From Flavobacterium psychrophilum (lineage in GTDB: Bacteria > Bacteroidota > Bacteroidia > Flavobacteriales > Flavobacteriaceae), in NCBI GenBank assembly GCA_945905915.1, contig CAMDQL010000006.1, positions 1 to 43,852 on the forward strand: DNA of 43,852 nt. The letters run 5' to 3'. The notes below the pieces were generated by a model that worked only from the letters and a program-made list of their open reading frames with translations, was not told the DNA's origin and made no database searches. Numbering within the stretch: position 1 is the first letter of the stretch; each line of letters starts with the position of its first letter. Positions 1 through 8,187 of this stretch are shown here, in pieces. The translations under genes and the position numbers were made by a program.

Positions 1-170
1 TGCAATCGTTGGTAATCATCCAGCAAAGAACTTTTTTGCTTATGCGGATTATGCGGCGTAACCACCATCCAAATTTGATCCAAATCAGAATGCTCTATCA
101 TATGATTAGCAATGATTAAATGCCCAATATGAATGGGATTAAACGTTCCGAAATATAGACCTATTTTCAT
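1..170 (-). CDS. nadD: nicotinate-nucleotide adenylyltransferase, N-terminal part (cut by window edge)
   Basis: The minus strand from 170 reads [20 protein letters not shown] and runs off the left end after about 56 codons. [10 protein letters not shown] is the nucleotidyltransferase signature (GxFxPxHxGH) of the NadD/CoaD superfamily. A TPHNPHK stretch follows at about residues 39-45, as expected for NadD, which adenylates nicotinate mononucleotide in NAD synthesis. It lies downstream of gmk with a 64-bp gap and the same direction, so it probably ends the yicC-gmk-nadD transcription unit. Only the N-terminus is visible, so the total length and C-terminus cannot be judged. Confidence 0.9.
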   Translation of the reverse strand, partial: MKIGLYFGTFNPIHIGHLIIANHMIEHSDLDQIWMVVTPHNPHKQKSSLLDDYQRL

Positions 171-174
171 TTTG

Positions 175-218
175 TTACACAGAGTTTCGCCAAGTTTTAC
201 ACAGAGTTTCACGAAGTT
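175..218. repeat. 22-bp tandem repeat, two copies, between gmk and nadD
   Basis: Two adjacent 22-bp units (175-196 and 197-218) start with TTACACAGAGTTTC and differ at two positions. They fill most of the gap between the gmk stop and the nadD start. The CACAGAGTTTC pattern is reminiscent of intergenic repeats I associate with Flavobacterium genomes, but no comparison was possible here. Confidence 0.6.
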
Positions 219-234
219 TTTTGTGCTATACTTT

Positions 235-807
235 TTATTTACTAATAAAATCTTTCACCAATTGATACGCATCTTGCTTGGCTACCTCTAAATCATAATT
301 TTTAATAATCGTATCAAATTGTGGCGCAGTAGCTAATTCTACCGATGCTTTTGCTATACGCATATTAATTTTGTCTTCACTTTCTGTAGAACGTTGTTTT
401 AACCGGCGTTTTAATTCGTCAACACTTGGTGGTTTTACAAAAACAGCCAATGTCTCATTCGGAAATTTATGTTTTATGCGCAAGCCTCCAGCTACATCAA
501 TATCAAAAATTACATGTTTACCTAATGCCCAAATGCGCTCTACTTCAGCTTTTAAAGTGCCATAAAAATTATCAGTATACACTTCTTCCCATTCTACAAA
601 TTCCTCAGCCTTGATGTGCTTTTTGAACTCGTCCCACGAAATAAAATAATAATCTTTTCCATCAATTTCTTCCCCTCGAGGCGCGCGTGTAGTACACGAA
701 ATGGAGAATTCTAAATTCAAATCGGGTTGGGCTAATAAATGCCTTACTATGGTTGTTTTTCCTGAACCTGATGGTGCTGAAAATACTAATAATTTTCCTT
801 TAGTCAT
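235..807 (-). CDS. gmk: guanylate kinase
   Basis: A 190-aa protein that phosphorylates GMP to GDP with ATP in the cytoplasm. The P-loop APSGSGKTT is at residues 11-19. The GMP-binding region follows ([19 protein letters not shown], about residues 38-56, with the conserved TTRxPRxGE-type motif). The lid region with [11 protein letters not shown] is near residue 133. Length is normal for bacterial Gmk (about 190-210). It starts at the ATG at 807. No promoter is evident directly upstream, and yicC lies 92 bp upstream in the same direction, so co-transcription as yicC-gmk-nadD is likely. The gap to yicC carries a long perfect inverted repeat. Confidence 0.96.
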   Translation of the reverse strand: MTKGKLLVFSAPSGSGKTTIVRHLLAQPDLNLEFSISCTTRAPRGEEIDGKDYYFISWDEFKKHIKAEEFVEWEEVYTDNFYGTLKAEVERIWALGKHVIFDIDVAGGLRIKHKFPNETLAVFVKPPSVDELKRRLKQRSTESEDKINMRIAKASVELATAPQFDTIIKNYDLEVAKQDAYQLVKDFISK

Positions 808-825
808 TGTTTAGGTCTGTATTAT

Positions 826-895
826 CCTGCAAGGTTTCCAAAACCTTGTAGGTTTGATTTAATTGACACCTACAAGGTTTTGGAAACCTTGCAGG
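826..895. repeat. perfect 28-bp inverted repeat between yicC and gmk
   Basis: Arms 826-853 and 868-895 are exact reverse complements of 28 bp, separated by a 14-bp AT-rich loop. Each arm is itself partly palindromic (AAGGTTT-CCA-AAACCTT), so the element can form one long hairpin or two small ones. There is no T-run on the minus strand after it, so it does not look like a standard terminator. It ends 4 bp from the yicC stop. Confidence 0.9.
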
Positions 896-899
896 AATT

Positions 900-1760
900 T
901 TATAAAACGTTTAAAACTTGCTCCTTAATCTTTTCCAATTCATCTTTCATCATTACCACCAATTTTTGCATTTCGGTATGGTTCGATTTAGAACCCATCG
1001 TATTGATTTCTCTTCCCATTTCTTGGGTGATGAAACCTAATTTTCTTCCGTTGGCTTCCATCCCGTTAAGGGTGTCTAGAAAATAATTCAAATGGTTACC
1101 CAAACGCACTTTTTCTTCGGTAATGTCGTATTTTTCAAGATAAAAAATCAATTCTTGTTCGAAACGATTTTCATCAACGTTCACTTTTAATTCGTCTAAG
1201 GCAGTGCGTAAACGCGTTTTCACTGTTTCAACGCGTTCGGCATCGTAAGAAACCGCTTCGCTCATTAAATTATTAATGTTAGCAATTCTTAATTGGAATT
1301 CTTTTTCCAAAGAAGCACCTTCGTCTTTTCTAAAATTCGCGATGTTTTCTAACGCTTCATCAATCACGGATTGGATTTGTTTCCACTCATTTGCATCGAT
1401 TTCGTCGCGCTCTGTTTTTAATGCATCGGGCATACGAACCGCCATTTTTAATAGTTCGGTTTCATCAGCATTTGGAAGTACCGCTTTCATTTGATTCATG
1501 TAGCCATTTACTATTGGTACATTAATTTTCGAACTCGTTTCTTCGCCTGTAACTTCCACATAAAGCGAAAAATCTACTTTTCCACGCTCTAAACGTTGCG
1601 AAATCAGATTGCGTAAACCCAGTTCCATTTCACGAAAAACAGAAGGCATACGTGTATTTAAGTCTAAACCTTTGCTGTTTAGCGATTTGATTTCTACGGT
1701 AATTTTTTTGGTTGGTAATTGCAAAGAAGCTTTCCCAAAACCCGTCATGGATTGTATCAT
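900..1760 (-). CDS. yicC: YicC family endoribonuclease-like protein
   Basis: A 286-aa protein matching the YicC/YloC family over its full length. The N-terminal MIQSMTGFGKA and the C-terminal block with NHLNYF (about residue 225), FITQEMGREINTMGSKSN (about residues 244-261) and a final I-K-E-Q-V-L-N-V tail are family hallmarks. Escherichia coli YicC is reported to be an endoribonuclease that affects small RNA decay, but the substrate in Bacteroidota is unknown. It is the first gene of the minus-strand unit yicC-gmk-nadD, and a -7 box lies about 20 bp upstream of the start. Pairing of yicC with gmk is common in many bacteria. Confidence 0.93.
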   Translation of the reverse strand: MIQSMTGFGKASLQLPTKKITVEIKSLNSKGLDLNTRMPSVFREMELGLRNLISQRLERGKVDFSLYVEVTGEETSSKINVPIVNGYMNQMKAVLPNADETELLKMAVRMPDALKTERDEIDANEWKQIQSVIDEALENIANFRKDEGASLEKEFQLRIANINNLMSEAVSYDAERVETVKTRLRTALDELKVNVDENRFEQELIFYLEKYDITEEKVRLGNHLNYFLDTLNGMEANGRKLGFITQEMGREINTMGSKSNHTEMQKLVVMMKDELEKIKEQVLNVL

Positions 1761-1779
1761 AATTCTATAAAAATGTCTT

Positions 1780-1787
1780 CAAAGATA
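1780..1787 (-). promoter_or_regulatory. flavobacterial -7 box (TATCTTTG) for yicC
   Basis: The minus strand reads TATCTTTG, an exact match to the Bacteroidota TAnnTTTG -7 element, 19 bp upstream of the yicC start. The predicted transcript start is about 10-15 bp before the ATG. Confidence 0.6.
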
Positions 1788-1799
1788 AGAAAAAGTTTT

Positions 1800-1850
1800 C
1801 AGTCGCAGTCGCAGTTTTCAATACTATACTGTGACTGTTAATTGAGACTG
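1800..1850. repeat. CAGTC-type imperfect palindrome between yicC and the EamA gene
   Basis: The left half has CAGTCGCAGTCGCAG. The right half, reverse-complemented, has CAGTCTCAATTAACAGTCACAGT. The motif CAGTCnCAGT thus recurs in both orientations in the 91-bp gap. It ends one base before the stop codon of the EamA gene. Function unknown; possibly a dispersed repeat or weak transcription end. Confidence 0.5.
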
Positions 1851-1851
1851 C

Positions 1852-2730
1852 CTACTTTTTCTGCGTAACCAAATAAACTCCGACAAATATCAACACTGCC
1901 GAAATCAATTTTACAAAACTCAAATCGTCTTTGCCTAAGCTTACGGCAAAAATAGTAGCAAAAAGCGGTTGTAAATAAATGAAAACAGCAACGGTTGTGG
2001 GTTTCAATTCGCGCATGGAAACTAAATTTAGTAAATAGGTTAAGAAGGTTGAAAACACGACTACAAAACCGATTTTCCAGAAAATATCGTTTGGTAAATG
2101 AGCAAAATCTATCGCTTGAAATTCGTTCCAACCAAAAGGCAAAACCATCAAAAATCCAAACGTATAAATCCACTTTACAAACGTAAAAGCGTTGTATTTA
2201 TCCATTAATTTCTTCACGATAATCAAGTAAAATGCATAGGAAACCGCATTTACAAAAACCAATAAATTCCCTAAACTCGCATTTGTAGCGTTAACTAACG
2301 ATTTTCCATATAAAATTAAAGTTACTGTTCCGGCTAAGCCTAAAATGATGCCCAATATTTTTCGGTTTTCCATGCGCTCTTTCATGATGAAAGCGGATAA
2401 AACCAAGACAATCATCGGTGTGATGACCATTAAAACGGCTCCCATAATGGGTGAAGTATAACTTAATCCTTTGAAAAAAGTAAGCATATTGAAAGCAACT
2501 CCAAAAAAGGCAGCGGCAACAATGCGAGGAAAATCTTCTTTGGCGATTTTCTCTTTGGGTCCGAAAAAGGAGATCAACCAAAATAACACCACCGAACCAC
2601 CAACGCGCATGACAATGAATCCGAATGCGTCGACATATTTGGGCATAACATCTTTAGCAATCGTAAAGGTTATACCATAAATGATAGAAACTAAGGTTGC
2701 GGCAAATAATGCCCAATTTCTTTTAGACAC
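1852..2730 (-). CDS. EamA/DMT family transporter
   Basis: A 292-aa polytopic membrane protein with about ten hydrophobic segments and two related halves, the EamA (DUF6) drug/metabolite transporter layout. The N-terminal half contains the typical NWALFAATLVSIIYGITFTIA start, and the second half begins near GNLLVFVNAVSYAFYLIIVKK (about residues 153-173). Substrate cannot be inferred: EamA proteins export amino acids, metabolites or toxins. The start codon overlaps the end of the ArsC/Spx-like gene by 8 bp, so the two are translated from one message. Confidence 0.9.
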   Translation of the reverse strand: MSKRNWALFAATLVSIIYGITFTIAKDVMPKYVDAFGFIVMRVGGSVVLFWLISFFGPKEKIAKEDFPRIVAAAFFGVAFNMLTFFKGLSYTSPIMGAVLMVITPMIVLVLSAFIMKERMENRKILGIILGLAGTVTLILYGKSLVNATNASLGNLLVFVNAVSYAFYLIIVKKLMDKYNAFTFVKWIYTFGFLMVLPFGWNEFQAIDFAHLPNDIFWKIGFVVVFSTFLTYLLNLVSMRELKPTTVAVFIYLQPLFATIFAVSLGKDDLSFVKLISAVLIFVGVYLVTQKK

Positions 2731-3079
2731 TTTGAAGAGCTTTCGTTAATTTAAGAACATTGGGTTGTGTGTTTCCGATAAAAATTTCATCATTAAAAAG
2801 AACAACAGGACGACTCAAAAATGTGTAATGTTCTAAAAGGTATTTTTTGAAATCAACTTCGGTTAGATTCTTATCTTTTAAACCCAATGATTTATATAAT
2901 TGTGCTTTTTTACTGAATAACGCTTCGTAACTTCCTGAAAGTTGGTACATTTCTTCTAAATCGCTTTCAGAAATTGGATTTTCACGAATATCTATAAACG
3001 TTAATTTATTTGAATTGGGTAATGATTTGATGATTTTTCGGCACGTATCGCACGAAGCCAAATAATATATTTTGTTCAT
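2723..3079 (-). CDS. ArsC/Spx-like thioredoxin-fold protein (arsenate reductase family)
   Basis: A 118-aa protein of the ArsC/Spx/YffB family. Cys10 and Cys13 form a CDTC motif in the N-terminal thioredoxin-like strand-loop. FIDIRENPIS (about residues 28-37) and FLSRPVVLFNDEIFIGN (about residues 88-104) match the family core, including the Arg of the RPVV loop. True arsenate reduction is unproven: many family members without an ars operon have other or unknown redox roles, and there is no arsenic resistance gene nearby. First gene of a two-gene unit with the EamA transporter, divergent from the trans-sulfuration enzyme gene. Confidence 0.85.
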   Translation of the reverse strand: MNKIYYLASCDTCRKIIKSLPNSNKLTFIDIRENPISESDLEEMYQLSGSYEALFSKKAQLYKSLGLKDKNLTEVDFKKYLLEHYTFLSRPVVLFNDEIFIGNTQPNVLKLTKALQSV

Positions 3080-3103
3080 TTTATAGATTTTTATTTTATG
3101 TTA

Positions 3104-3111
3104 CAAAAATA
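3104..3111 (-). promoter_or_regulatory. -7 box (TATTTTTG) for the ArsC-like/EamA unit
   Basis: The minus strand reads TATTTTTG, an exact TAnnTTTG match, 24 bp upstream of the ArsC-like start. It lies back to back with the metB -7 box only 25 bp away. Confidence 0.6.
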
Positions 3112-3136
3112 CAGCCTTTTGAATTCTAAAAATCAG

Positions 3137-3144
3137 TAATTTTG
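3137..3144 (+). promoter_or_regulatory. -7 box (TAATTTTG) for the trans-sulfuration gene
   Basis: An exact TAnnTTTG match 17 bp upstream of the ATG at 3162. A TTTTG at 3117-3121 could serve as the -33 element, although the spacing is short. Confidence 0.6.
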
Positions 3145-3161
3145 TAAAAAAATAAATCCGA

Positions 3162-4304
3162 ATGAAATTCAATACTAAAACCATACATGGTGGGCAACAT
3201 CATGAAAAAATAACGGGAGCCGTTATGCCGCCTATTTTTCAAACGTCAACTTACGTTCAAACAAGCCCAGGAAAACCAGTAGGCGATTATGAATACAGTA
3301 GAGCCGCAAATCCTACAAGAACTGCTTTAGAAGACGCTTTAGCTAGTATCGAAAACGGGGCAAGAGGATTGGCTTTTGCTTCAGGGTTAGCCGCAACTGA
3401 CTGTTTGTTACGCATGTTCAAAGCAGGTGACGAAATCATTGCAATGGATGATTTATATGGCGGAACGTATCGATTATTTACAAGATTATATAAAGATAGC
3501 GGTATCAAATTTCATTTTGTAGATATGAACGATTTGGATCATTTCCAATCGTTAATCAATGAAAACACCAAATTAGTTTGGGTAGAAACGCCAACCAATC
3601 CATTAATGAAATTAGCCGATATTGCGGCAATTGCACAAATTACTAAAAAACATCAAATTTTGTTTGCAGTAGATAACACTTTTGCAACGCCATATTTACA
3701 AAAACCGTTAGATTTAGGCGCAGATATTGTAATGCATTCAGCAACTAAATATTTAGGAGGTCACTCAGATTTAATTGCAGGAGCTTTAATAATTAAAGAT
3801 AAAGCATTAGGTGAAGAACTACATTTCAAACAATTTGCAACCGGTGGTATATTAGGGCCAATGGATTCCTTTTTAGTTTTAAGAGGAATTAAAACCTTGC
3901 ATTTGCGTGTACAACGTCATTGCGAAAACGGTGAAAAAGTAGCCGCATATTTAGACAATCATCCTTTAGTAAAACGAGTATATTATCCCGGATTAACATC
4001 GCATCCCTTTCATGAAATCGCAAAAAAGCAAATGAGCGGTTTTGGTGGAATGGTAACCTTTACTTTTAAATCGGGTAAAAAAGAAGATGCCATTAAATTC
4101 TTAGAAAATTTGAAAGTATTCACCTTGGCAGAATCATTAGGCGGGGTAGAATCGTTAGCGAATCATCCAGCTTTAATGACACATGCATCAATTCCTGAAG
4201 ATAAAAGAAAAGAAGTAGGTATTTCAGATGATTTAGTCCGCTTAAGTGTTGGAATCGAAGACATAGAAGATTTATTGAAGGATTTAGAGCAAGCATTCAA
4301 ATAA
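3162..4304 (+). CDS. PLP-dependent trans-sulfuration enzyme (cystathionine gamma-synthase/lyase family)
   Basis: A 380-aa Cys/Met-metabolism PLP enzyme of fold type I. The N-terminal TKTIHGGQ, the tetramer and cofactor region [11 protein letters not shown] (about residues 44-54), the [20 protein letters not shown] block, and [12 protein letters not shown] with the Schiff-base Lys196 are all present. The C-terminal [13 protein letters not shown] block contains the SLGG substrate-binding loop. Sequence alone does not separate cystathionine gamma-synthase (metB) from beta- or gamma-lyases, and Bacteroidota genomes often call this one cystathionine gamma-synthase. It has its own promoter and is monocistronic. 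Confidence 0.93.
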   Translation: MKFNTKTIHGGQHHEKITGAVMPPIFQTSTYVQTSPGKPVGDYEYSRAANPTRTALEDALASIENGARGLAFASGLAATDCLLRMFKAGDEIIAMDDLYGGTYRLFTRLYKDSGIKFHFVDMNDLDHFQSLINENTKLVWVETPTNPLMKLADIAAIAQITKKHQILFAVDNTFATPYLQKPLDLGADIVMHSATKYLGGHSDLIAGALIIKDKALGEELHFKQFATGGILGPMDSFLVLRGIKTLHLRVQRHCENGEKVAAYLDNHPLVKRVYYPGLTSHPFHEIAKKQMSGFGGMVTFTFKSGKKEDAIKFLENLKVFTLAESLGGVESLANHPALMTHASIPEDKRKEVGISDDLVRLSVGIEDIEDLLKDLEQAFK

Positions 4305-4375
4305 AATTTGTTTTCTTTATTTTTCGTAGACAGCACAAATTTTTATCAAAAATTTATCAAGTAATTTTTAAAATG

Positions 4376-4383
4376 TATATTTG
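4376..4383 (+). promoter_or_regulatory. -7 box (TATATTTG) for gdhA
   Basis: An exact TAnnTTTG match. It implies a leader of about 75 nt before the ATG at 4465. It overlaps the more distant in-frame TTG at 4381, which argues against translation starting there. Confidence 0.65.
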
Positions 4384-4464
4384 CCAACTCAAATTTACGA
4401 AATCGTTATCGTACAAAAAAACGGAATAAATTTAAGCCCTTACCTAAACTATTTTTTTAATATT

Positions 4465-5808
4465 ATGAACCAAAGAATTAATGATTTTATGGCATTAGTT
4501 GCCGAAAAAAACCCTAACGAACCAGAATTTTTACAAGCAGTTAAAGAATTTTCAGAAACCGTTATCCCCTTCATCGCAGAAAATAAAAAATATGATGGGA
4601 AAAATTTATTATTAAGAATTGCCGAACCAGAACGAGCAGTCATTTTTAGAGTTCCGTGGGTAGATGATAAAGGAGAAGTTCAAGTAAATAGAGGATTCAG
4701 AATTCAAATGAATTCAGCAATTGGACCTTATAAAGGAGGTATTCGTTTTCACAAAACAGTAAACTTGTCCGTGCTTAAGTTTTTAGCTTTTGAGCAAGTT
4801 TTTAAAAATAGTTTAACCACATTACCAATGGGTGGCGGAAAAGGAGGATCTGATTTTGACCCTCAAGGAAAATCAGACGGTGAGGTAATGCGTTTTTGTC
4901 AATCATTTATGACTGAACTATGTCGCCATGTTGGTCCCGATTTAGATGTACCTGCAGGTGATATTGGTGTTGGAGCTAGAGAAATTGGCTACATGTTTGG
5001 TCAGTATAAAAGAATTAGAAATGAATTTACAGGAGTGTTAACTGGAAAAGGTTTAGCATATGGAGGTTCGTTAATTCGTCCAGAAGCAACTGGTTTTGGG
5101 GTGGTTTATTTCACCGAACAAATGTTAAAAACAAAAGGGGAAAAAATAGCAGGAAAAACAGTTGCTATCTCGGGTTTTGGGAACGTTGCTTGGGGAGTTG
5201 CTTTGAAAGTAAATGAATTTGGAGGTAAACTAGTTACTATTTCTGGTCCTGATGGCTACATTTATGACGCAGAAGGAATTTCGGGAGATAAAATTGAATA
5301 TATGCTGGAAATGAGAGCCAGCGGAGATAATAGAGTTGAAGCATTCATTGAGCGTTACCCTAATGCTATTTTTCATAAAGGGAAAAGTCCGTGGGAAGCC
5401 AAAGTTGATATTGCAATTCCATGCGCGACTCAAAATGAACTCAATGAAGAAGATGCTAAAAAATTAATTGCTAATGGCGTAATGTGTGTTACAGAAGCAG
5501 CAAACATGCCATGTACTTTAAACGCTATCAAGCAATTTTTAGATGCCAAAGTCTTGTTTGCCCCAGGTAAAGCAGCCAATGCGGGTGGAGTTGCGGCTTC
5601 AGGGTTAGAAATGACACAAAATTCCATTCGTTTAAATTGGACCAGTGAAGAAGTAGATATGCGTTTGAAAGATATTATGGTAGGCATTCACAGCCAGTGT
5701 AAAGCTTATGGTACAGATCCAGACGGGTATGTAAATTACGTGAAAGGAGCAAACATTGCTGGTTTTGTCAAAGTAGCCGATGCCATGTTAGCACAAGGAG
5801 TTGTTTAA
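4465..5808 (+). CDS. gdhA: NADP-type glutamate dehydrogenase
   Basis: A 447-aa hexameric-type glutamate dehydrogenase that interconverts 2-oxoglutarate plus ammonia and glutamate. YKGGIRFH (about residues 90-97), LPMGGGKGGSDFDP with catalytic Lys126, and the ALVTGKG-like GVLTGKGLAYGGSLIRPEATGFG block are diagnostic. The Rossmann motif SGFGNVAWG lies near residue 236. The length and the N-terminus MNQRINDFMALVAEKNPNEPEF match the biosynthetic (NADP) bacterial class. The frame is open back to a TTG at 4381, but that lies on the promoter. A stem-loop with a T-run follows the stop, so the gene stands alone. Confidence 0.96.
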   Translation: MNQRINDFMALVAEKNPNEPEFLQAVKEFSETVIPFIAENKKYDGKNLLLRIAEPERAVIFRVPWVDDKGEVQVNRGFRIQMNSAIGPYKGGIRFHKTVNLSVLKFLAFEQVFKNSLTTLPMGGGKGGSDFDPQGKSDGEVMRFCQSFMTELCRHVGPDLDVPAGDIGVGAREIGYMFGQYKRIRNEFTGVLTGKGLAYGGSLIRPEATGFGVVYFTEQMLKTKGEKIAGKTVAISGFGNVAWGVALKVNEFGGKLVTISGPDGYIYDAEGISGDKIEYMLEMRASGDNRVEAFIERYPNAIFHKGKSPWEAKVDIAIPCATQNELNEEDAKKLIANGVMCVTEAANMPCTLNAIKQFLDAKVLFAPGKAANAGGVAASGLEMTQNSIRLNWTSEEVDMRLKDIMVGIHSQCKAYGTDPDGYVNYVKGANIAGFVKVADAMLAQGVV

Positions 5809-5832
5809 AAACAATTCTCAAAAATATACGAG

Positions 5833-5861
5833 CGCTTTCATTAATTTGGAAGCGTTTTTTT
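5833..5861 (+). terminator. intrinsic terminator after gdhA
   Basis: Stem CGCTTTC (5833-5839) pairs with GGAAGCG (5848-5854) including one G-T pair, with an 8-nt loop, followed by seven T. Confidence 0.85.
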
Positions 5862-5899
5862 ATTGCTACATATCAAAATTGAAATTAATGCGTTTATAG

Positions 5900-5907
5900 T
5901 ATATTTG
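5900..5907 (+). promoter_or_regulatory. -7 box (TATATTTG) for porZ-recO
   Basis: An exact TAnnTTTG match ending only 6 bp before the ATG at 5914. The transcript would start at or within a few bases of the start codon, so the mRNA may be leaderless or use the ATG at 5923. Confidence 0.6.
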
Positions 5908-5913
5908 TAGTTT

Positions 5914-8187
5914 ATGAATTCAATGAATAAATCGGTTTACATTTTTGTTTTTTTTCTTACACAACTATTGTTTTCTCAGCAAAACAATCAATTGTGGAAA
6001 GGCTATTTTTCATATAACGAAATTATTGATTTAGAAGGGACAACGGGTAAAATATTTGCCGCAACACAAAACACAATTTTTTCCAAAACAATAACTAGTT
6101 CAGAGCTCAGCATTCACAATTCGGTTACAGGCTTTAAGCCAGAATTTATTACTGCTATTCATCATTCGGAAACCACAAATAAAATTTTTGCGGGAAATAC
6201 TAACGGCTTATTGGTAATTATTAATTCCGATGGATCAGTAATCAATAAAGTAGACATTATTAACGAAGTGCCTGTTGCTCCTAATAAGAAGAAAATTAAT
6301 GATTTGTTTGAGCATAATGGGCGATTATATATTGCTACAGATTATGGAATCTCTGTTTTAGACATTACAACTTTAGAATTTATATCTACTTATTTCATTG
6401 GCACGTCTGGAGAAGAAACACAAGTACTTCAAACCACAGTTTTAGGAACCGAACTATATGCTGTTACAAGAGATTTTGGTATTAGAAAAGGGACATTGAC
6501 AAATCCCAATTTATTTGACTTCAATCAATGGCAAACATTTGATGCGGGTTTTTGGTCAGGAATTGTTACTTTTAACAATCAGTTGGTTGCCATGAACTCC
6601 AATGCAAAAACCTATAAGTTTATCGGAAATAATCCTCAAGAAGTTCTTAATCAAACGCAACCTGGATTAAAACTAAAAACAAATGGCACCGAATTAATCG
6701 TTACAACAGCCAATCATGTTTTTGTATTAAATCAAGCATTTTCTCAAGTGGCAAATATTACTTCAATTCCTAGTTTTAGTGCAATTTTTACTGCAGCAAC
6801 AGTGGCAGGAACTAAGTTATACATTGGAACTGAAAAAAACGGTTTGTTTTCAACTGATCTAGCAAATCCAACTACTTTTGAAAGCATGTCGCCAAATGGA
6901 CCAGTCCGAAATTATATTTTTAGGATAAAAAAAGCTCCAAATTTTTTATGGGCGGTGTATGGCGATTATACCTTTGATTATAATCCGTTTCCTTTAGATG
7001 AATATGGAATTAGCAAATATTCTACAAATACTAGTTGGGAAACTATTCCTTATGAAAATTTATTCGAAGCAAAATCTATTTCTGGATTAGCGATTAGTCC
7101 TATTAATACTAATTTAGTTTATGCAACGTCATACTATTCGGGAGTTTTAAAAATAAACAACGAGGAAATAGAGCTTTTTAATAATATAAATACTGGACCT
7201 GATGGTTTAGAACCAATTGCTGCAAACCTTTTAGACTTTAGAATTAATAGTCCAGCATTTGACAAAAATGGAAATTTATGGGTAACCAATAGAGGAACAG
7301 ATAAAGCTATAAAAGTACTGCGCACAACAAATCAATGGCAATCATATGATATTGGTGACTATATAACGAACGGAAGATTTGCATCAATGGGAATTGATAG
7401 AAACGACACTAAATGGTTGCCAACTCGCGATGATGGTGTTATTGCTTTTAATGATACTCGAAACAACAAAACTTTAAGAATAGATGATAGTAGCGGATTG
7501 CCTACAACAAATGTTTTATGTATTGCAATTGACAAACGCAACCAATTATGGATAGGTACAGCAGCTGGACTTAGAGTTTTATCTAGTGTAGATCAGTTTT
7601 TACAACAAGACGAACTCACGGTTTCAAATATTGTTATACAAGAAGGAGATTTAGCACAAGAGCTTTTTTATCAGCAAATAATAACTGACATTGCAGTAGA
7701 TGGCGCCAATAGAAAATGGGTTGCAATTGATAATGGAGGTGTTTTTTTAGTTTCAGGGAATGGACAACAAACGCTCTACCAATTTGATAAAAATAATTCT
7801 CCACTACCTAGTAATTCAATAAACGATATAGAAATTGACGATGTAACCGGTGAAGTTTTCTTTGCAACCGACAAAGGAATGGTTTCTTTTTTAGGCGTTT
7901 CTACCAAGCCAAGCGACAATTTAGCAAATGCTTATGTGTATCCAAATCCTGTGCGACCTGGGTTTTCTGGAACCGTAAAAATAAGCGGATTAACCGATAA
8001 AGCTAATGTAAAAATCACGGATATTGAAGGAAATTTAGTCCACGAAACCACTACTGCTGGCGGAACCATTGAATGGGATACTACCGCCTTTGGAAAATAC
8101 AAAGTAGCTTCTGGAGTATATATGATTTTTGTAGCTTCTCAAGACGGATTAGATACTACAGTTAAAAAAGTGATGATTATTAGATAA
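5914..8187 (+). CDS. porZ: type IX secretion system protein PorZ (beta-propeller)
   Basis: A 757-aa exported protein. The signal peptide spans about residues 1-24 (hydrophobic YIFVFFLTQLLFSQ). Repeated two-component-regulator-type propeller blades follow (for example GRLYIATDYGISVLD, KLYIGTEKNGLFS, QLWIGTAAGLRVLS, EVFFATDKGMVSF). The C-terminal domain with YVYPNPVRPG, DIEGNLVHE and GVYMIFV resembles a type A sorting domain. In Porphyromonas gingivalis PorZ is an outer-surface T9SS component linked to delivery of anionic LPS to the PorU sortase; that role is family knowledge. Its last base overlaps the recO start, a gene order seen widely in Flavobacteriia. The start may be ATG 5923 (MNKSVYIF). 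Confidence 0.88.
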   Translation: MNSMNKSVYIFVFFLTQLLFSQQNNQLWKGYFSYNEIIDLEGTTGKIFAATQNTIFSKTITSSELSIHNSVTGFKPEFITAIHHSETTNKIFAGNTNGLLVIINSDGSVINKVDIINEVPVAPNKKKINDLFEHNGRLYIATDYGISVLDITTLEFISTYFIGTSGEETQVLQTTVLGTELYAVTRDFGIRKGTLTNPNLFDFNQWQTFDAGFWSGIVTFNNQLVAMNSNAKTYKFIGNNPQEVLNQTQPGLKLKTNGTELIVTTANHVFVLNQAFSQVANITSIPSFSAIFTAATVAGTKLYIGTEKNGLFSTDLANPTTFESMSPNGPVRNYIFRIKKAPNFLWAVYGDYTFDYNPFPLDEYGISKYSTNTSWETIPYENLFEAKSISGLAISPINTNLVYATSYYSGVLKINNEEIELFNNINTGPDGLEPIAANLLDFRINSPAFDKNGNLWVTNRGTDKAIKVLRTTNQWQSYDIGDYITNGRFASMGIDRNDTKWLPTRDDGVIAFNDTRNNKTLRIDDSSGLPTTNVLCIAIDKRNQLWIGTAAGLRVLSSVDQFLQQDELTVSNIVIQEGDLAQELFYQQIITDIAVDGANRKWVAIDNGGVFLVSGNGQQTLYQFDKNNSPLPSNSINDIEIDDVTGEVFFATDKGMVSFLGVSTKPSDNLANAYVYPNPVRPGFSGTVKISGLTDKANVKITDIEGNLVHETTTAGGTIEWDTTAFGKYKVASGVYMIFVASQDGLDTTVKKVMIIR

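Noticed and set aside
826..895. The long inverted repeat as an ordinary terminator of yicC
   Set aside because: There is no T-run on the minus strand, and gmk has no visible promoter of its own downstream of it.
1838..2173. A 111-aa minus-strand ORF inside the EamA gene
   Set aside because: It is in another frame of the same strand, with low-complexity Phe/Cys-rich sequence and no family features; a shadow of the real gene.
2723..3079. A dedicated arsenate-resistance locus
   Set aside because: There is no ArsR, ArsB or Acr3 nearby; the neighbour is a general EamA transporter, so a resistance role is unsupported.
4381..4464. An N-terminal extension of GdhA starting at TTG 4381
   Set aside because: It overlaps the TATATTTG -7 box, and the conserved family start is MNQRINDFMALV at 4465.
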